Shown: piece after piece, positions 10,406 through 21,500 of the stretch
Numbering within the stretch: position 1 is the stretch's first letter
How the letters are laid out: every line of letters starts with the position of its first letter
NCBI RefSeq assembly: GCF_024713945.1
Contig: NC_134683.1
Coordinates: 4,465,501 to 4,529,500, forward strand
Origin: Dermatophagoides farinae
Taxonomy: Eukaryota; Arthropoda; Arachnida; Sarcoptiformes; Pyroglyphidae
Direction: 5' to 3'
DNA: 64,000 nucleotides
Notes under the pieces: model-generated
Databases searched by the model: none
What the model saw: the letters and a program-made list of their open reading frames with translations, nothing else
What the model was told of the DNA's origin: nothing
Made by a program: the position numbers and the translations under genes

Positions 10406-11626
10406 TTAAATTGATTTATTATAATGATTTAAAACAGCAACGAAAAAAAAGTGTCGACCTTCACTTGGTCAGATATCTAGGTGAAAAAAGATAAATTAAC
10501 CGTACTAAAAACAAAAATAAAATTTGGCCAAGGTATTGTTACTGTGTTTCGGGTTAATTTATTTCTTCTATCTCTCCACAATGGTCAGTCAGTCATTCAG
10601 TCAGTCATTAAATCAGCAAGTCGTTGTCCGGACAACGAATAAAAAAAAAGTTTTCTTTTTAAAAAAAATCAAACAAAACAAAACAACAAAACTTGATCAT
10701 CATAATCATCATCATGGAAAATCATTGGTCAGTTTAGACATTAAAAAATTTTTTTTTCCTCTAAAACTTGAACATCAGGATTCTGTTGTTGGAGAAAAAA
10801 AAATAAAATGAAATCATGACCAAACCCGAATATTATCGCCATCATCTTCCAAAAAAAAGTGGAGCAAAAAATTTTTTGTTTTGTCAGCCAATTTAATTGT
10901 CTGTCTGTGTGTGTGTGTTTTATGGATAACCGTAGGTGGATTGGACGGCAAAAAAAAAACAAAATTTCATGACGATGATGGAAAATGATAGAGGATTTGG
11001 TTTTTTAAAATTTAAAAACAATGATGTGATTAATCTAAACTTTTTTTTTCGAATCCACAATTATCGTCGATGTTTTTTGTTTCTGATTTGATTTGATCAT
11101 CGTTGATAAGATCAGCCTGAGTGGTGATGATCCAACAATGAAAGAAAAAAAAATTTTCATTGATTATGATTATTTCGTTTTTATTTTCCATAATTATCAC
11201 TTTCTTCAAACAAACAAAAAAAATTATTTACAGAAATGGCAACAAAACAAAACAAAACAGTGAGAATTGAGAAAAAAAAATGTGGACATGTAGAATCAAT
11301 CTATATTTAGGTCAATAAATCATCGTTGGTGGGCCCCAAAATCAATCAATCAATCAATCGATCAATCGATCGATCAACACAATTCAATGACATTTACATT
11401 TATTGACATTTTTTTTTGATGCTTCTGCTAATAATAATAAGGGATTACATAACATTGTATTATCATCATACAAGTGTCAAAATGAATACAAACACAAAAA
11501 AAACATGGATCGATCCAAAATAAGATCCAATTATTGACACAAACATACGTGTATTTGGCAAAAAACAACAAAACAAAACAAAAAATGTTATTGAATTGAA
11601 TTTTGCATTTAACAACAATCTACAAA
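10406..11626. other. Intergenic region between two membrane-protein genes
   Basis: About 1.2 kb of AT-rich DNA without a supported gene. It holds poly-A tracts, an (ATCA)n/(ATCG)n run at about 11340-11380 and short GTGTG tracts. It probably supplies the promoter of the gene ending at 8117 and the 3' end of the next one. Open frames at 10524-10811 and 10741-10962 are AT-rich noise. Confidence 0.55.
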
Positions 11627-12817
11627 TCAAACTTGTGTATCGACAATTTGTTTATCAACATGATCATCATTTACATTTTGACCAGATTCAATAAAATTTT
11701 TACTGTTGTCGTCGTCGTTGTCGCTATGATCATTTTGTCTTGACGATAATGTACAATTGTCATTGAAATTTTTTATTTCAATGACAATCCCACTATTGTT
11801 GTTGTCCCTATAATCTTGTCGTTGTTGTTGTTGTTGTTGATCAATACTTGATGATTGTTCGTAATCATCAAGGTCTTCATCCTCATCATCATCATCATCA
11901 TCATGAACATCGTCTTCTTTTTCTTCTCGTTCCATTACCACCACTTCATCATCATCATCATCACAATCATCATCGACAATAACTTCAATTATTGTCGGAA
12001 GTATTGGCGGATCGTCATCATTATTTATTTGTAGATTATCATCATCATCGTCGATTGTGTTGCTATTTGTATGGTCATTATCATTTATTACTTGTAATAC
12101 AATCCTTTCAGCAGCAGCCGATGCAACAGCTGTTGATTCAACAGATGTTACTGTTGCTGAATCAGTGACAATAGATGTGACATTTTCATTCATTTGTTGA
12201 TTCATCATAATTCCTATCGATTCGGTCATGGATGGCGGTATCATGATAAAATCAATTGGATTATCATTATCAATATCTTCATATTGTGGTGGTGGTGTTT
12301 GTGATATTGCTGTTGTTGTTGTGCGTTGTTGTTCATTTATTGATGATGATGATGATGATGATTGCTGATTATTTGATATTTGCATCATCATCATCATTCT
12401 ACGTCGTACATTATTATTACTACTATGACGATCCAATAGCCAATTTGGTGTTAAACAGCGACGAATATTTGGCCCAACATTCAAAATTGAACGTACAGCA
12501 GCCAGGTGATGATTATTATGATGATGATGTGTATGGTGGCTATTATTATTATTATTATTATGATTATTGCGATGTGCTGACTGATTATGATGATGCTGGT
12601 GTTGATGATGGTGATGATGATGATGATGATGGTGTCGAGAATGTCGGCTATGACGACGATTATTGTTGCTGTTGTTCCTTGATCGACGATCGTTATTACT
12701 ATGGCTATTGTTCGACGATGTTGCTGTTGATGATGATGGTGGTAAATTTTGATTCAAAACTGTCGATGGATTCAATTGTTGTTGTTGGTTGTCAGAAGAA
12801 GAAGAAATGCCACACAC
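11627..12817 (-). CDS. Putative C-terminal low-complexity part of the third membrane-protein gene
   Basis: This open frame overlaps the end of the frame at 12772-14955 but is read in another frame, so it is either a downstream exon or a continuation across an indel. I do not recognise it. It begins Ser/Gln/Asn/His-rich, then has a non-repetitive segment, AAVRSILNVGPNIRRCLTPNW, that looks like real coding sequence. It then has TPPPQYED, a PPxY motif of the kind bound by NEDD4-type WW domains, and a strongly acidic poly-Asp tail. The overlap at 12772-12817 contains no GT-AG pair that I could fit in phase. The antisense frame at 12256-12888 is only the reverse of the repeats. Confidence 0.45.
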   Translation of the reverse strand: MCGISSSSDNQQQQLNPSTVLNQNLPPSSSTATSSNNSHSNNDRRSRNNSNNNRRHSRHSRHHHHHHHHHHQHQHHHNQSAHRNNHNNNNNNSHHTHHHHNNHHLAAVRSILNVGPNIRRCLTPNWLLDRHSSNNNVRRRMMMMMQISNNQQSSSSSSSINEQQRTTTTAISQTPPPQYEDIDNDNPIDFIMIPPSMTESIGIMMNQQMNENVTSIVTDSATVTSVESTAVASAAAERIVLQVINDNDHTNSNTIDDDDDNLQINNDDDPPILPTIIEVIVDDDCDDDDDEVVVMEREEKEDDVHDDDDDDEDEDLDDYEQSSSIDQQQQQQRQDYRDNNNSGIVIEIKNFNDNCTLSSRQNDHSDNDDDNSKNFIESGQNVNDDHVDKQIVDTQV

Positions 12818-14955
12818 ATTGTTGTTACTGTTCCTGGAACAGCAGCTGTTGGTCTCGTTGTTGTTGTCGTTGTCATCGTCGTAGTTGATGTTGATGATAA
12901 TGCCGATATATTACGTTGACAAAAATATGATGGAGGCGGTGGTGGTAAACGGAAATATGCAAAATAGAATGCATCAATGCTTGTTGCTAATGGTGAATAT
13001 GGCCAAAAATTTGTGGATGATGATGAATAATTATGGTAATGTTGACGACCATTTCCATTTCGATAATGTCCACTATTACGAATATGACCACGAAGTCTAC
13101 GTTGTTGTTGAGTTAATGATGATGAACCAGTATTAGATATATCACCATTATTTTCGACATCAATATCATCCCAAACGATTGGATCAAGAAAATATCCATC
13201 TTCAAATAGACCACCGGATGTTTGTTGTCGATGATTAGTACCAGTAGCAGCACCACGTTTATGACTTAGTAAATTAAATGCAAATGCAACAGCAAATATA
13301 ACTTCGAATGTAACTAATAATGCATCCCAAACACGATGATGATATTTAATATGATTTGATGAATAATAATTTGTTTGTTGTTGCTGATGTGATGAATCTA
13401 TTGGTGATGATGATAATAGACGATAATGTGGATTATTCATTGTGGCCATTGACCGCTGTTGTTGTTGTTGTTGATTGAGAAGATTATTTGTCACTGTTAA
13501 CATTGATGGTTGTGGCTGACGATAACGATAATGTTGATGATAATGATGGCCATCAAATATCAATGGTTGTGGTGATAAAGCTTGAGGATTGGTGTCATTT
13601 TGTTTGTTCGATTCATATCCATTTTTAGTATCGATTGTTTCCAATCGTAATAACCGATTACGAATCTGTTTCTCACGTGCTTTCAATTTAGCTAAACGAT
13701 CACTTTTTTTCATTTGTCGTAAATCTTTATTATTGTTCAACATCATTTCATATGTTTTTAGCCATCCAGGATTATTATTTAATTGATTCTTTCCACCACC
13801 ACCAACGATCTTTGTATCATTTTGTTCATTTGCAGGTTTTGATGTTGTAAATCGACGATCATCATCATCATCATCATCTTCATCATTATTCGCACTAATA
13901 GGTAATGGCGTTGTTGTTATGGTTTTTTGATCAATCAATTCTTGATCCACAACATCATCAGAAGAATTAATGGAAATATCACTTTTATTGATGATTAATG
14001 GCAACGATTTTAATGACAAATCACCAATACCACCATGAAGAACACGACGATGACGAATATTGGATTGAAGATCATAAAATATATGAGCTGTAGGTTTTAT
14101 CGTCGTTGTTTTAGTGTTGGTAATGGTCATGTTAGTAGTTCTTGTCACATTCGTACCATCATCATCATCATCGTTGTCATTCACCGGAAATGGTAATACA
14201 ATTGGAACTAACGAAGGTGCCATTGTCGTTGTAGTGGACAAATTTATCGGATTCAGTGGAAACGCTGAGTTGAATAATAATGATGATGGCGATGACGCAG
14301 ATGAAGATGTGGCTGATGCCATTGCAGCAACTGCGGCAACCGATGCCATTGATGGATAACATAATGATGTGATCAATTTAAGTATAGCATATGTCATTGT
14401 AAAACTAAATAAATCACAAAATACACCAAACATTCCTATTAATGTAAGAATTTCAGCAAATATAAATGATGGTAACAGAGGTAGTAATAGAGACCATTCA
14501 GATTGTTGATTAGCTGATGATGATGAAAGAAAATCACCCGTTGGTATATCACCATTACCCATCAATGGTAACGACTGTTGATGATGATGATGTGAAGATG
14601 AAAAAGGATTTACATGATGATTAGTATGAGCTGGAGAAGCAGCAGCCACCAATTCTGAACGTATTATAAATGATCTTTCAACGATAAAATTATTATAATG
14701 ATTTTTTACAATCACAATAATGACGGCTAAACCAATGGTATTCATTGCAAAATCAATGGTCATTAATGAAAATAATAAAATTTTCACTATTAAAAATGGA
14801 CTTTTTTCATTCGCTGTTGCCGCTGCCGCCGCCGCTGATGATGATGATGATGATAATGTTGGAGATGGTGAACGATTGTGATGGTTATAATGATGAAATA
14901 ATCGATGATGGTGGTGATAAATTTGTTGTTGCTGTTGTTGATGTCTTGGAGACAT
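12772..14955 (-). CDS. Unrecognised multi-pass membrane protein, main open frame
   Basis: The ATG at 14955 gives about 727 residues. The family is unknown. After a Gln/His/Ser/Ala-rich N-terminus comes a hydrophobic segment at about 55-82 (IVKILLFSLMTIDFAMNTIG), then two adjacent ones at about 156-176 and 177-199 (FIFAEILTLIGMFGVF and FSFTMTYAILKLITSLCY). A very long Thr/Asn/Asp-rich loop follows, and a fourth segment near residues 545-566 (WDALLVTFEVIFAVAFAFNL). The order short loop, two close segments, long loop differs from the two neighbouring genes. A Pro-rich LPPPPPSYF stretch near the end contains a PPxY-like PPSY. The final residues run into poly-Thr and a stop at 12772, where the reading probably shifts to the 11627-12817 frame. 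The true N-terminus may be the 15028-15192 piece. Confidence 0.55.
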   Translation of the reverse strand: MSPRHQQQQQQIYHHHHRLFHHYNHHNRSPSPTLSSSSSSAAAAAATANEKSPFLIVKILLFSLMTIDFAMNTIGLAVIIVIVKNHYNNFIVERSFIIRSELVAAASPAHTNHHVNPFSSSHHHHQQSLPLMGNGDIPTGDFLSSSSANQQSEWSLLLPLLPSFIFAEILTLIGMFGVFCDLFSFTMTYAILKLITSLCYPSMASVAAVAAMASATSSSASSPSSLLFNSAFPLNPINLSTTTTMAPSLVPIVLPFPVNDNDDDDDGTNVTRTTNMTITNTKTTTIKPTAHIFYDLQSNIRHRRVLHGGIGDLSLKSLPLIINKSDISINSSDDVVDQELIDQKTITTTPLPISANNDEDDDDDDDRRFTTSKPANEQNDTKIVGGGGKNQLNNNPGWLKTYEMMLNNNKDLRQMKKSDRLAKLKAREKQIRNRLLRLETIDTKNGYESNKQNDTNPQALSPQPLIFDGHHYHQHYRYRQPQPSMLTVTNNLLNQQQQQQRSMATMNNPHYRLLSSSPIDSSHQQQQTNYYSSNHIKYHHRVWDALLVTFEVIFAVAFAFNLLSHKRGAATGTNHRQQTSGGLFEDGYFLDPIVWDDIDVENNGDISNTGSSSLTQQQRRLRGHIRNSGHYRNGNGRQHYHNYSSSSTNFWPYSPLATSIDAFYFAYFRLPPPPPSYFCQRNISALSSTSTTTMTTTTTTRPTAAVPGTVTTMCVAFLLLLTTNNNN

Positions 14956-15027
14956 TGACAATCGAAATTATTATTATTATTATTATTACTACTGCTACTA
15001 CTACGATTACGTCGACTATTTTGACCA

Positions 15028-15192
15028 CTATTGGTTAATGTAGTTGTTGTTGTTGTTGGTGTTGTTGAAGTTCCGGTTGTAGTTGTCGTTCCGGTTATTA
15101 TTATCATCAGATGGTTCATATGCAGGAGGTGGACCCGGTGAACAGGAAATTGTATCATTATTATTTGGCATTACAATTGTAACGGATGCCAT
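15028..15192 (-). CDS. Putative N-terminal piece of the third membrane-protein gene
   Basis: An ATG at 15192 opens a short frame beginning MASVTIVMPNNND and containing GPPPAYEP (a PPxY motif). It then degenerates into Asn repeats and a TAG at 15028. It lies in the same frame as the main open frame that starts at 14955. The two are separated by several stops inside (AAC)n and (AAT)n repeats, while another frame stays open across the gap (TNSGQNSRRNRSSSSS). An intron of length divisible by three, or two compensating indels in the repeats, would join them. The PPxY motif here and in the 11627-12817 frame supports one gene, but this is inference. Confidence 0.35.
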   Translation of the reverse strand: MASVTIVMPNNNDTISCSPGPPPAYEPSDDNNNRNDNYNRNFNNTNNNNNYINQ

Positions 15193-15291
15193 TTTTTTTT
15201 TTGAATTTAATTCGTTTTTCGATTTGTAAAAAAAAAATTCACACATACACACGCACGAACAATTTGATTTGATTTTCTTTAAATTATGCAA

Positions 15292-16237
15292 TAATCACAA
15301 TATATTCACAAATGGATGATGATGATTCCAGTGATGAATGTGAAAATTGTTCCGTGCTTCCACACATTACAGTAATAATTCGTGGTTGAAAAGAAAATTG
15401 AAAATTTTCAACAACATTATTAGCCATCCATGACATTTTTTTTCAGTTTTGTTTTGTTTCCGGAATTCGTTTTGTTGTTGTTGTTGTTATTGTTGGAATG
15501 ATGATATTTTGTTTGGTCCGGTTATGATTCCATCATGGTACATTTAAAAATGTTGCCATGGATGATTTTGTAATTAATTATCGCAGTCAAAAAAAAAAAA
15601 TAAATAAAAAATGTTCACTTCTTCTTCCTCACCGGTAGTTAATTAGTTGTTTAGTAAATTTAGTTTTCATGACACAGACAAACACACACACACACTAACT
15701 CACTCATATACATAAATATAATACAGTCATGTGACATGACATGATGATGATGATGACAATAATCATGTGAGAAACAATAAAAACAACAACAACAACAACG
15801 AAAAATAAACGGAAGTATTTCAATTGTGAATCTGTTGTTTTTTTTTCGTTTCTCAATTTTTGTCACATCGTGTTAGTTTTTGAATCAAATTGTTGATGAT
15901 GATCATCATTTAGAGAAATTCTCATAATCGAATTTTTTTTCCAATCAATACAACAACAACAACAACAACAAAACAATGTTCGAAAACAATCAATATTCAT
16001 AAACACGAACTCTAAATGAAACAAATGAAATGGTGAAAAAAAAAAAATTTTTTTTTTTTTGGCAATCTAAAATAAAACAAAAAACAAACAAACAAAAAGT
16101 TGGCCAAACAAACAAACAAACGAACGAAAATATATTTATTGCAATCAACAATTTGATGGCAATGACGACTACAACTGCTAAAACGACAACGACAACGACG
16201 ATAATGAAGACTTTCACAAAAATGATCGTCGTCAATG

Positions 16238-16269
<32 letters not shown>

Positions 16270-17387
16270 GGTCGTGGTGGTTGGTTGTCGTCGTAAAAAT
16301 TCAAAGACAACAAACTCTTTTTCTTTCTTTAATTCAATTCATTTCTCTCTAGCTAGTTTTTTTCCATTATATGCATTCAGCTGCAATATCATCATCATTG
16401 AATTGAATTTTGAAAATTTTTTTTTCTTCGAAAGAGAATGACTCTATCAACACAATAATGTGTGTGTGTGTGTTTGTCTGTTATGGTTGGTTAGAAAATG
16501 TTGTTTGACTGTTGGCTGTTAAGTTGAAAGCAGAAATTTTCTTTTTGGCTATATTAAATCCTCAAAATGCATTTATGTTGAATGAATGATGATGATCATG
16601 AACATACAAACACAAACACACACACACACACACGAGGAGAAAATAGACAGTGGAAAACATTAATGAGAAAAAAAGGGGGAGAGAAAACAAATTTTTTTTT
16701 GTCTATGCAATAATTGTATTTCATTCATTCAATGATCATGAATTGAATTGAGAAAAATGGATGGATATCATTCAAATTCATAAATTTCATACACACATAG
16801 ATGACATGTGTGTGCATGTGTGTGTGTTCAATGTCATTTGAAAGATTGCCATATTGAAAGATTTTCAATTAGGGTTTTTCTTCTACATATATCGATTCCG
16901 GGTCAATAATTAGATAATAATGATAAAATCAAGGTTACATAATTGATTGATTTATTAATCAAATTGAATGAAAAATGAATGCAAACCTTGTTGGTTGTTT
17001 TTCGCATTTTTGGCGGTCAAAAATTTAAATCGCCAATTTAACATAATAGGCAATGATCGTGTGTAAATAGTCGTTACAGTTATATATAATTTTTATTTTA
17101 TCCTTCGATCGTGTGGAGAGGTGAACTTGATGTTGTTGTGGTTTATAAATCATGTGTATATGTGTTTGATGTGTACTCGCATAGTTTACTTTTAGGATTT
17201 ATAAAAATTAAAATTGACGAAAAAAACGAAATTTTCTCATAATAAGCCATCTATGATTGTCAGGATAATCGCATCACGTGTGTGAGTGTGTGACAATTTT
17301 AATTTATTTTTCTATATCCATAAATCGATTGTTGTTTAAAAAGTCTTTGTGTTTATTGTGAAATTTGAAAAAGTTAAAGTTCAACCA
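15292..17387. other. Intergenic region upstream of MPC2
   Basis: About 2.1 kb with no supported gene. It contains (ATG)n, (CAA)n near 15950, (GTT)/(GGT)n near 16235-16285 and (AC)n near 16617. Frames at 15660-15866, 15990-16313, 16030-16296 and 16235-16441 are repeat translations. The promoter of MPC2 occupies the last few hundred bases. Confidence 0.6.
17246..17254 (+). promoter_or_regulatory. YY1-like GCCATCTAT element upstream of MPC2
   Basis: GCCATCTAT, identical over nine bases to the element ahead of the TRMT10C-like gene, lies about 134 bp upstream of the MPC2 start codon. Its role is inferred from recurrence. Confidence 0.4.
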
Positions 17388-17839
17388 ATGGCATCAGCAT
17401 CATCAATGATATATCGTACAATGATCCGTAGTGTTGATCGTTATGTGCCGAAAAAATTACGACCACTTTGGGAACACGAAGCTGGACCAAAAACCGTTTT
17501 TTTCTGGGCACCAGCAATCAAATGGGTTAGCATTTGTTTATTGAATTTTGAATGAAAATTTTGAAAATCATTTTCCTCGATTTTTTTTTGTTCTAGGGTC
17601 TTGTTATAGCTGGTCTTTCAGATTTGGCACGTCCAGTTGAAAATCTTTCAACCGGCCAAACAATATCGTTAGCAGCAACCGGTCTTATTTGGTCACGTTA
17701 TTCATTGGTAATAATACCGAAAAATTGGTCATTATTTTCTGTAAATTTTTTCGTTGCATTAACACAAGTCACACAAATGGGTCGTATTATTGTTTATCAT
17801 AATCAACAACGAAAACAGCAACAGAAAATACAACCATAA
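17388..17839 (+). CDS. MPC2: Mitochondrial pyruvate carrier subunit 2
   Basis: MPC2 forms, with MPC1, the heterodimer that imports pyruvate across the inner mitochondrial membrane. Two exons, 17388-17525 and 17597-17839, are joined across a 71-bp intron (GTTAGC...TTCTAG) in phase 0 to give 126 residues, against 127 in human MPC2. Family hallmarks are KKLRPLWEHEAGPKTVFFWAP (exon 1), then KWG-LVIAGLSDLARP at the junction, IWSRYSLVIIPKNWSLFSVNFFVA and a short basic tail. The start at 17388 (MASASSMIYR) gives the expected N-terminal length. The ATG lies about 134 bp from a YY1-like motif. Nothing appears damaged. Confidence 0.95.
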
Positions 17840-18216
17840 TGACCAAAGGGCTTTTATTTATTACATGATGATGTTTTTCATGATTAAAAAATAATAACCA
17901 AAGTGGTGATATTGTTGTTCATAAATGACATGTGTTTGTTATTATTATATTTTTAGCACAATTTTTTTTTCTTGATGAATATTTATCTGTAGTCTGTAGT
18001 ATACATTAGTTTCAGCATGTTTTTCGTTGTAAATATTCATATGGAAATTTGTTGAAAACATCATCATCATCATGATCATCAACATAATTTTATGGAAGCC
18101 ACTGCTTGATCATCATCATTTAAAATCATGATGATGAATTGAAAGAAAGGAAATAATTCGAAGGCCATTAGGTAGGTTACATACACGCGTTGTAAAAATA
18201 TCGATGTGAAAGTGAA

Positions 18217-18218
<2 letters not shown>

Positions 18219-18255
<37 letters not shown>
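18219..18255. repeat. (AG)18 dinucleotide microsatellite
   Basis: A pure AG run of about 37 bp, the longest AG tract in the window, in the gene-poor region after MPC2. Confidence 0.95.
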
Positions 18256-18258
<3 letters not shown>

Positions 18259-18496
18259 TGAATTGCACCCGACGACAACGATCATCATCATCATCATCAC
18301 CACCATCATCATTATGACCATCGATTTGTCAATCGATCAAAGAGTGAAGAAGAAAAAAATTCCAAATTTACAAATTACCTTTTTTTCAAATCAGAAATTG
18401 ATGTGTGTGTGAAAATCTAAAAATCAGAAAATCCATTGTTTCAACCGGATAAAACAAGAGAAACAAAAATTGTAATTGCAAATCTTCATTCGCTCA

Positions 18497-18534
18497 TTTT
18501 TTTTTTGTTTTTTTTTTTTTTTTTTTTTTTTTTT
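18497..18534. repeat. Poly-T tract (T10-G-T27)
   Basis: Thirty-seven T residues with one G at 18507. It could be the reverse of a retroposed poly-A tail, but no retroposed body is recognisable on either side. Confidence 0.9.
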
Positions 18535-21500
18535 GGTTGATTTTCACCTTGTATATTCATCAAACGTTGTCGTCATCAATGGTGATAGTTAGTTTTTTTT
18601 CTGCATTGCATTTTCAGTTTCATGGATGATGATGATGATGATCTTATGATTATGAATTTTGCCGAGGGTGGTTTTCACATTTTCTTGTTTTTGAAATAGA
18701 AAAGATTATCATCATCATCATCATCATCAACATTCAGAGTGAAAACAAAAATGCAGATGAAATTTAAGAAAAAAAAAATTGAATTGAAATGTGTGTGAGT
18801 GTGTGTTTAAATGAAATGGCCATTTTTGGTTTGAATTTTTTTTTCAGTATACTGACAAAATGTTGTAGACATTCAAAGATATTCAAATTCAACGCCTACG
18901 ATTTATCGATTTTTTTTCTATTATTCCAAAAAAAAAGATTATCCCGAGAATACGATGAAGTGGATGATGGATCGTTGGTCGATATTAATTAATCAATCGA
19001 ACGAAATATTTACCTTGAAGTTTCTTCATCATATGATCGATAAATACACACATATTCTCATACCATCTACTTATTGTTGTCAATCAAAGTCAATGAAATC
19101 GATATAGATATGAAAAAAAAGTGGCGAGAAAAGTAAAAATTGTAATTTTGTCCATCATCACATGATTGACATTTCAATCAATTCTAAAATTACAAAATTT
19201 TTTTCAGATGAAAGATCTGGGGCTACATAAAAATCAACAGATCATGATGATGATCATCATCGCCTGTTACCATGAATTTGATTCGAAAAATTGAAGAAAA
19301 TTCAAATTAAAATTTGAATACATACTAAAAAAAACATCCATCCACCCACCCACACAAACACACCTATCAATCAGACGGATATTTTTGGCAAAAAAAACAT
19401 TGATCATGATCAAAAAAAAAGAGTTATGAATGTGGAAACAAAAAAAAATTGAGATCAAATCATATAGATTGATGAAAACAAAAAGGAAAAGAAAAATTTG
19501 ACTTACTTTTTCCACAGATGAAAAAAAAATGAAGATGTTGTGAACCAATTTTGTTTTTGCTCTTATTTTTTTTTTGCATTGTCCATTTGTTATTATATAC
19601 TTGATATAGTAGTAGTTGATGATAATCAACAAAAAAAAAAAAAAAAAACACAAACACAAACATCAGATATAATCTTAGATCATAGAGATGCACACACCGA
19701 GAAAAAAAAACAGTAAATTTCGTTGTTGTTTATCGGGTTGTGGTAAGTTGAAAAAGTTACATATTTTTGATGTTATCAATATCACATCATCGATGGATGG
19801 ATCATTCATTTTGTGTTTGTTTGTTGCTGGTATTTAAACACACACACACACACACAAACAAATAAACAAACTTGATGATGATTTATAAATATATAAAAAA
19901 TTCAGATGAAGATCAATCATCAAGTTGTTTTTTTTTCATTCATTGATAACAGATCAGTATGTGGTCAACAAGTTATCATCATCGTGATGAGAATGGTCAA
20001 AGTGACCACAACACCAACATCATCACCATTGAGTTTTGTGTTGAATATATAAATAAATAGATGGATAGATTTTGACAATTGATTATTGTTGTTGAATCAA
20101 TTGGGTTGATTTTTGTTTTTTTTTTTGGATCATTTTTCTTTTCTTTTTTTCTTCAACGTTGTTGTTTGTTTGTTATTTTTGAAATGATAAATGAATATAT
20201 GAAAAGAGCATGCGTCAATTCGATTCGATTTGAATTCAGCTGACCACGAACCAATATTTTCAAATTTTTTTTTCAACAAAATAATAAAAACCAAACGAAA
20301 CAAAATCATTTTTTGCCCATAAATGGTTGGTGGTATATATGATGACTTTTATTCAGTTTTCTTTGATGCAAAACATCTGATGACAAATGAAAACATCTAA
20401 AAAACGAATTTTTTTTTTAAATTAAATTTTCGTTTTTTTTCCCATTGAAACATATATGAGTTGAATCCTATTAAAATGTAGATCATCATTATCATCATCT
20501 GTTCTTCCTATTTGTGAACGGATTTAAAACTTTATTGTCTCATACATAACCCCAAAAATGGTAAAGCTACCATCACATCATCATCGCCAACACGTTTTTT
20601 TTTCTATTTCAACATTGAGTTGTGTTTATGATTTTTCTGTGTATATACAGAAAAAAAAAATAAAATACCCATAATCAACACACACGCGCACATACAAAAT
20701 GATGATTATAGCCAATGAACAATAATCAATCAATCGGTCAAATCGAATGACGCAATCAGTTTATAAATTGTCAACCATATATTTATGGTATCAAAAAAAA
20801 AAAAAAATTTGAATCAAACAAAAGAAAAAAAAATCATTCACTTTTTTTCTGGTTTGTGTTGTTGTTGTTGTTTTTGTTTCATATCAACACAAGAATCATC
20901 GAACCGAAAACTAAATGAAAACGAAAACAAAAACGAAAACAACTTAACAGTGAAGAAGGAAACAGTGGGATGGGAAGAAAAAACACAGCAACCAACCGAT
21001 AAACATGTATCGGATACGACAATTGGTCGATTGATGATTATTATTGTTTGGTGGATAATTTTGGGTTTTGTGTGTTTTCCCATTTTAAAACCAGTTGCTG
21101 TGTGTTGTAAAAGTTTTTTTCTTTCATTTTCAATTTCTTCCCATTATACGTACATAGTCAATTGCATTCAAAAAAAATGAATTTCAGAAATTTTCCTTCT
21201 TGAATAAAAAAAAAACCAAGTTGCCGTGTGTATATGACACAATTGCAACACAAGTATATTATAACATAACAAACAAACAATAATTAGGTATATAAACATA
21301 ATGTGTTGAAAAACTAATTATCAACAGGTTGTTTCTTTTTTATTCATCATTAATCTCCATTCATTCATTCATTCATTCATTGAGTCATATATCACCTAAT
21401 AATAACAATTTATTATAATCAATTAACCTTGTGACCTCAAAAAAAAAAATGATTTCATTTTGTTGCTTGCAAAATTTTTTGAATATATAAAAAAAAAAAT

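Noticed and set aside
12256-12888. 210-codon plus-strand frame (Tyr/Val/Met-rich)
   Set aside because: It is antisense to the repeats of the minus-strand membrane gene.
16030-16441. Open frames around (GTT)/(GGT)n repeats
   Set aside because: Poly-Val, Gly and Thr translations of a microsatellite, with no conserved segment.
19267-19693. Phe/Ile-rich minus-strand frames resembling membrane proteins
   Set aside because: Hydrophobicity comes from A/T homopolymers; the two overlapping frames are equally open and no start context is convincing.
20785-21180. 131-codon plus-strand frame with a hydrophobic stretch
   Set aside because: It begins in poly-A, is Lys/Asn-rich by composition and matches no family I know.
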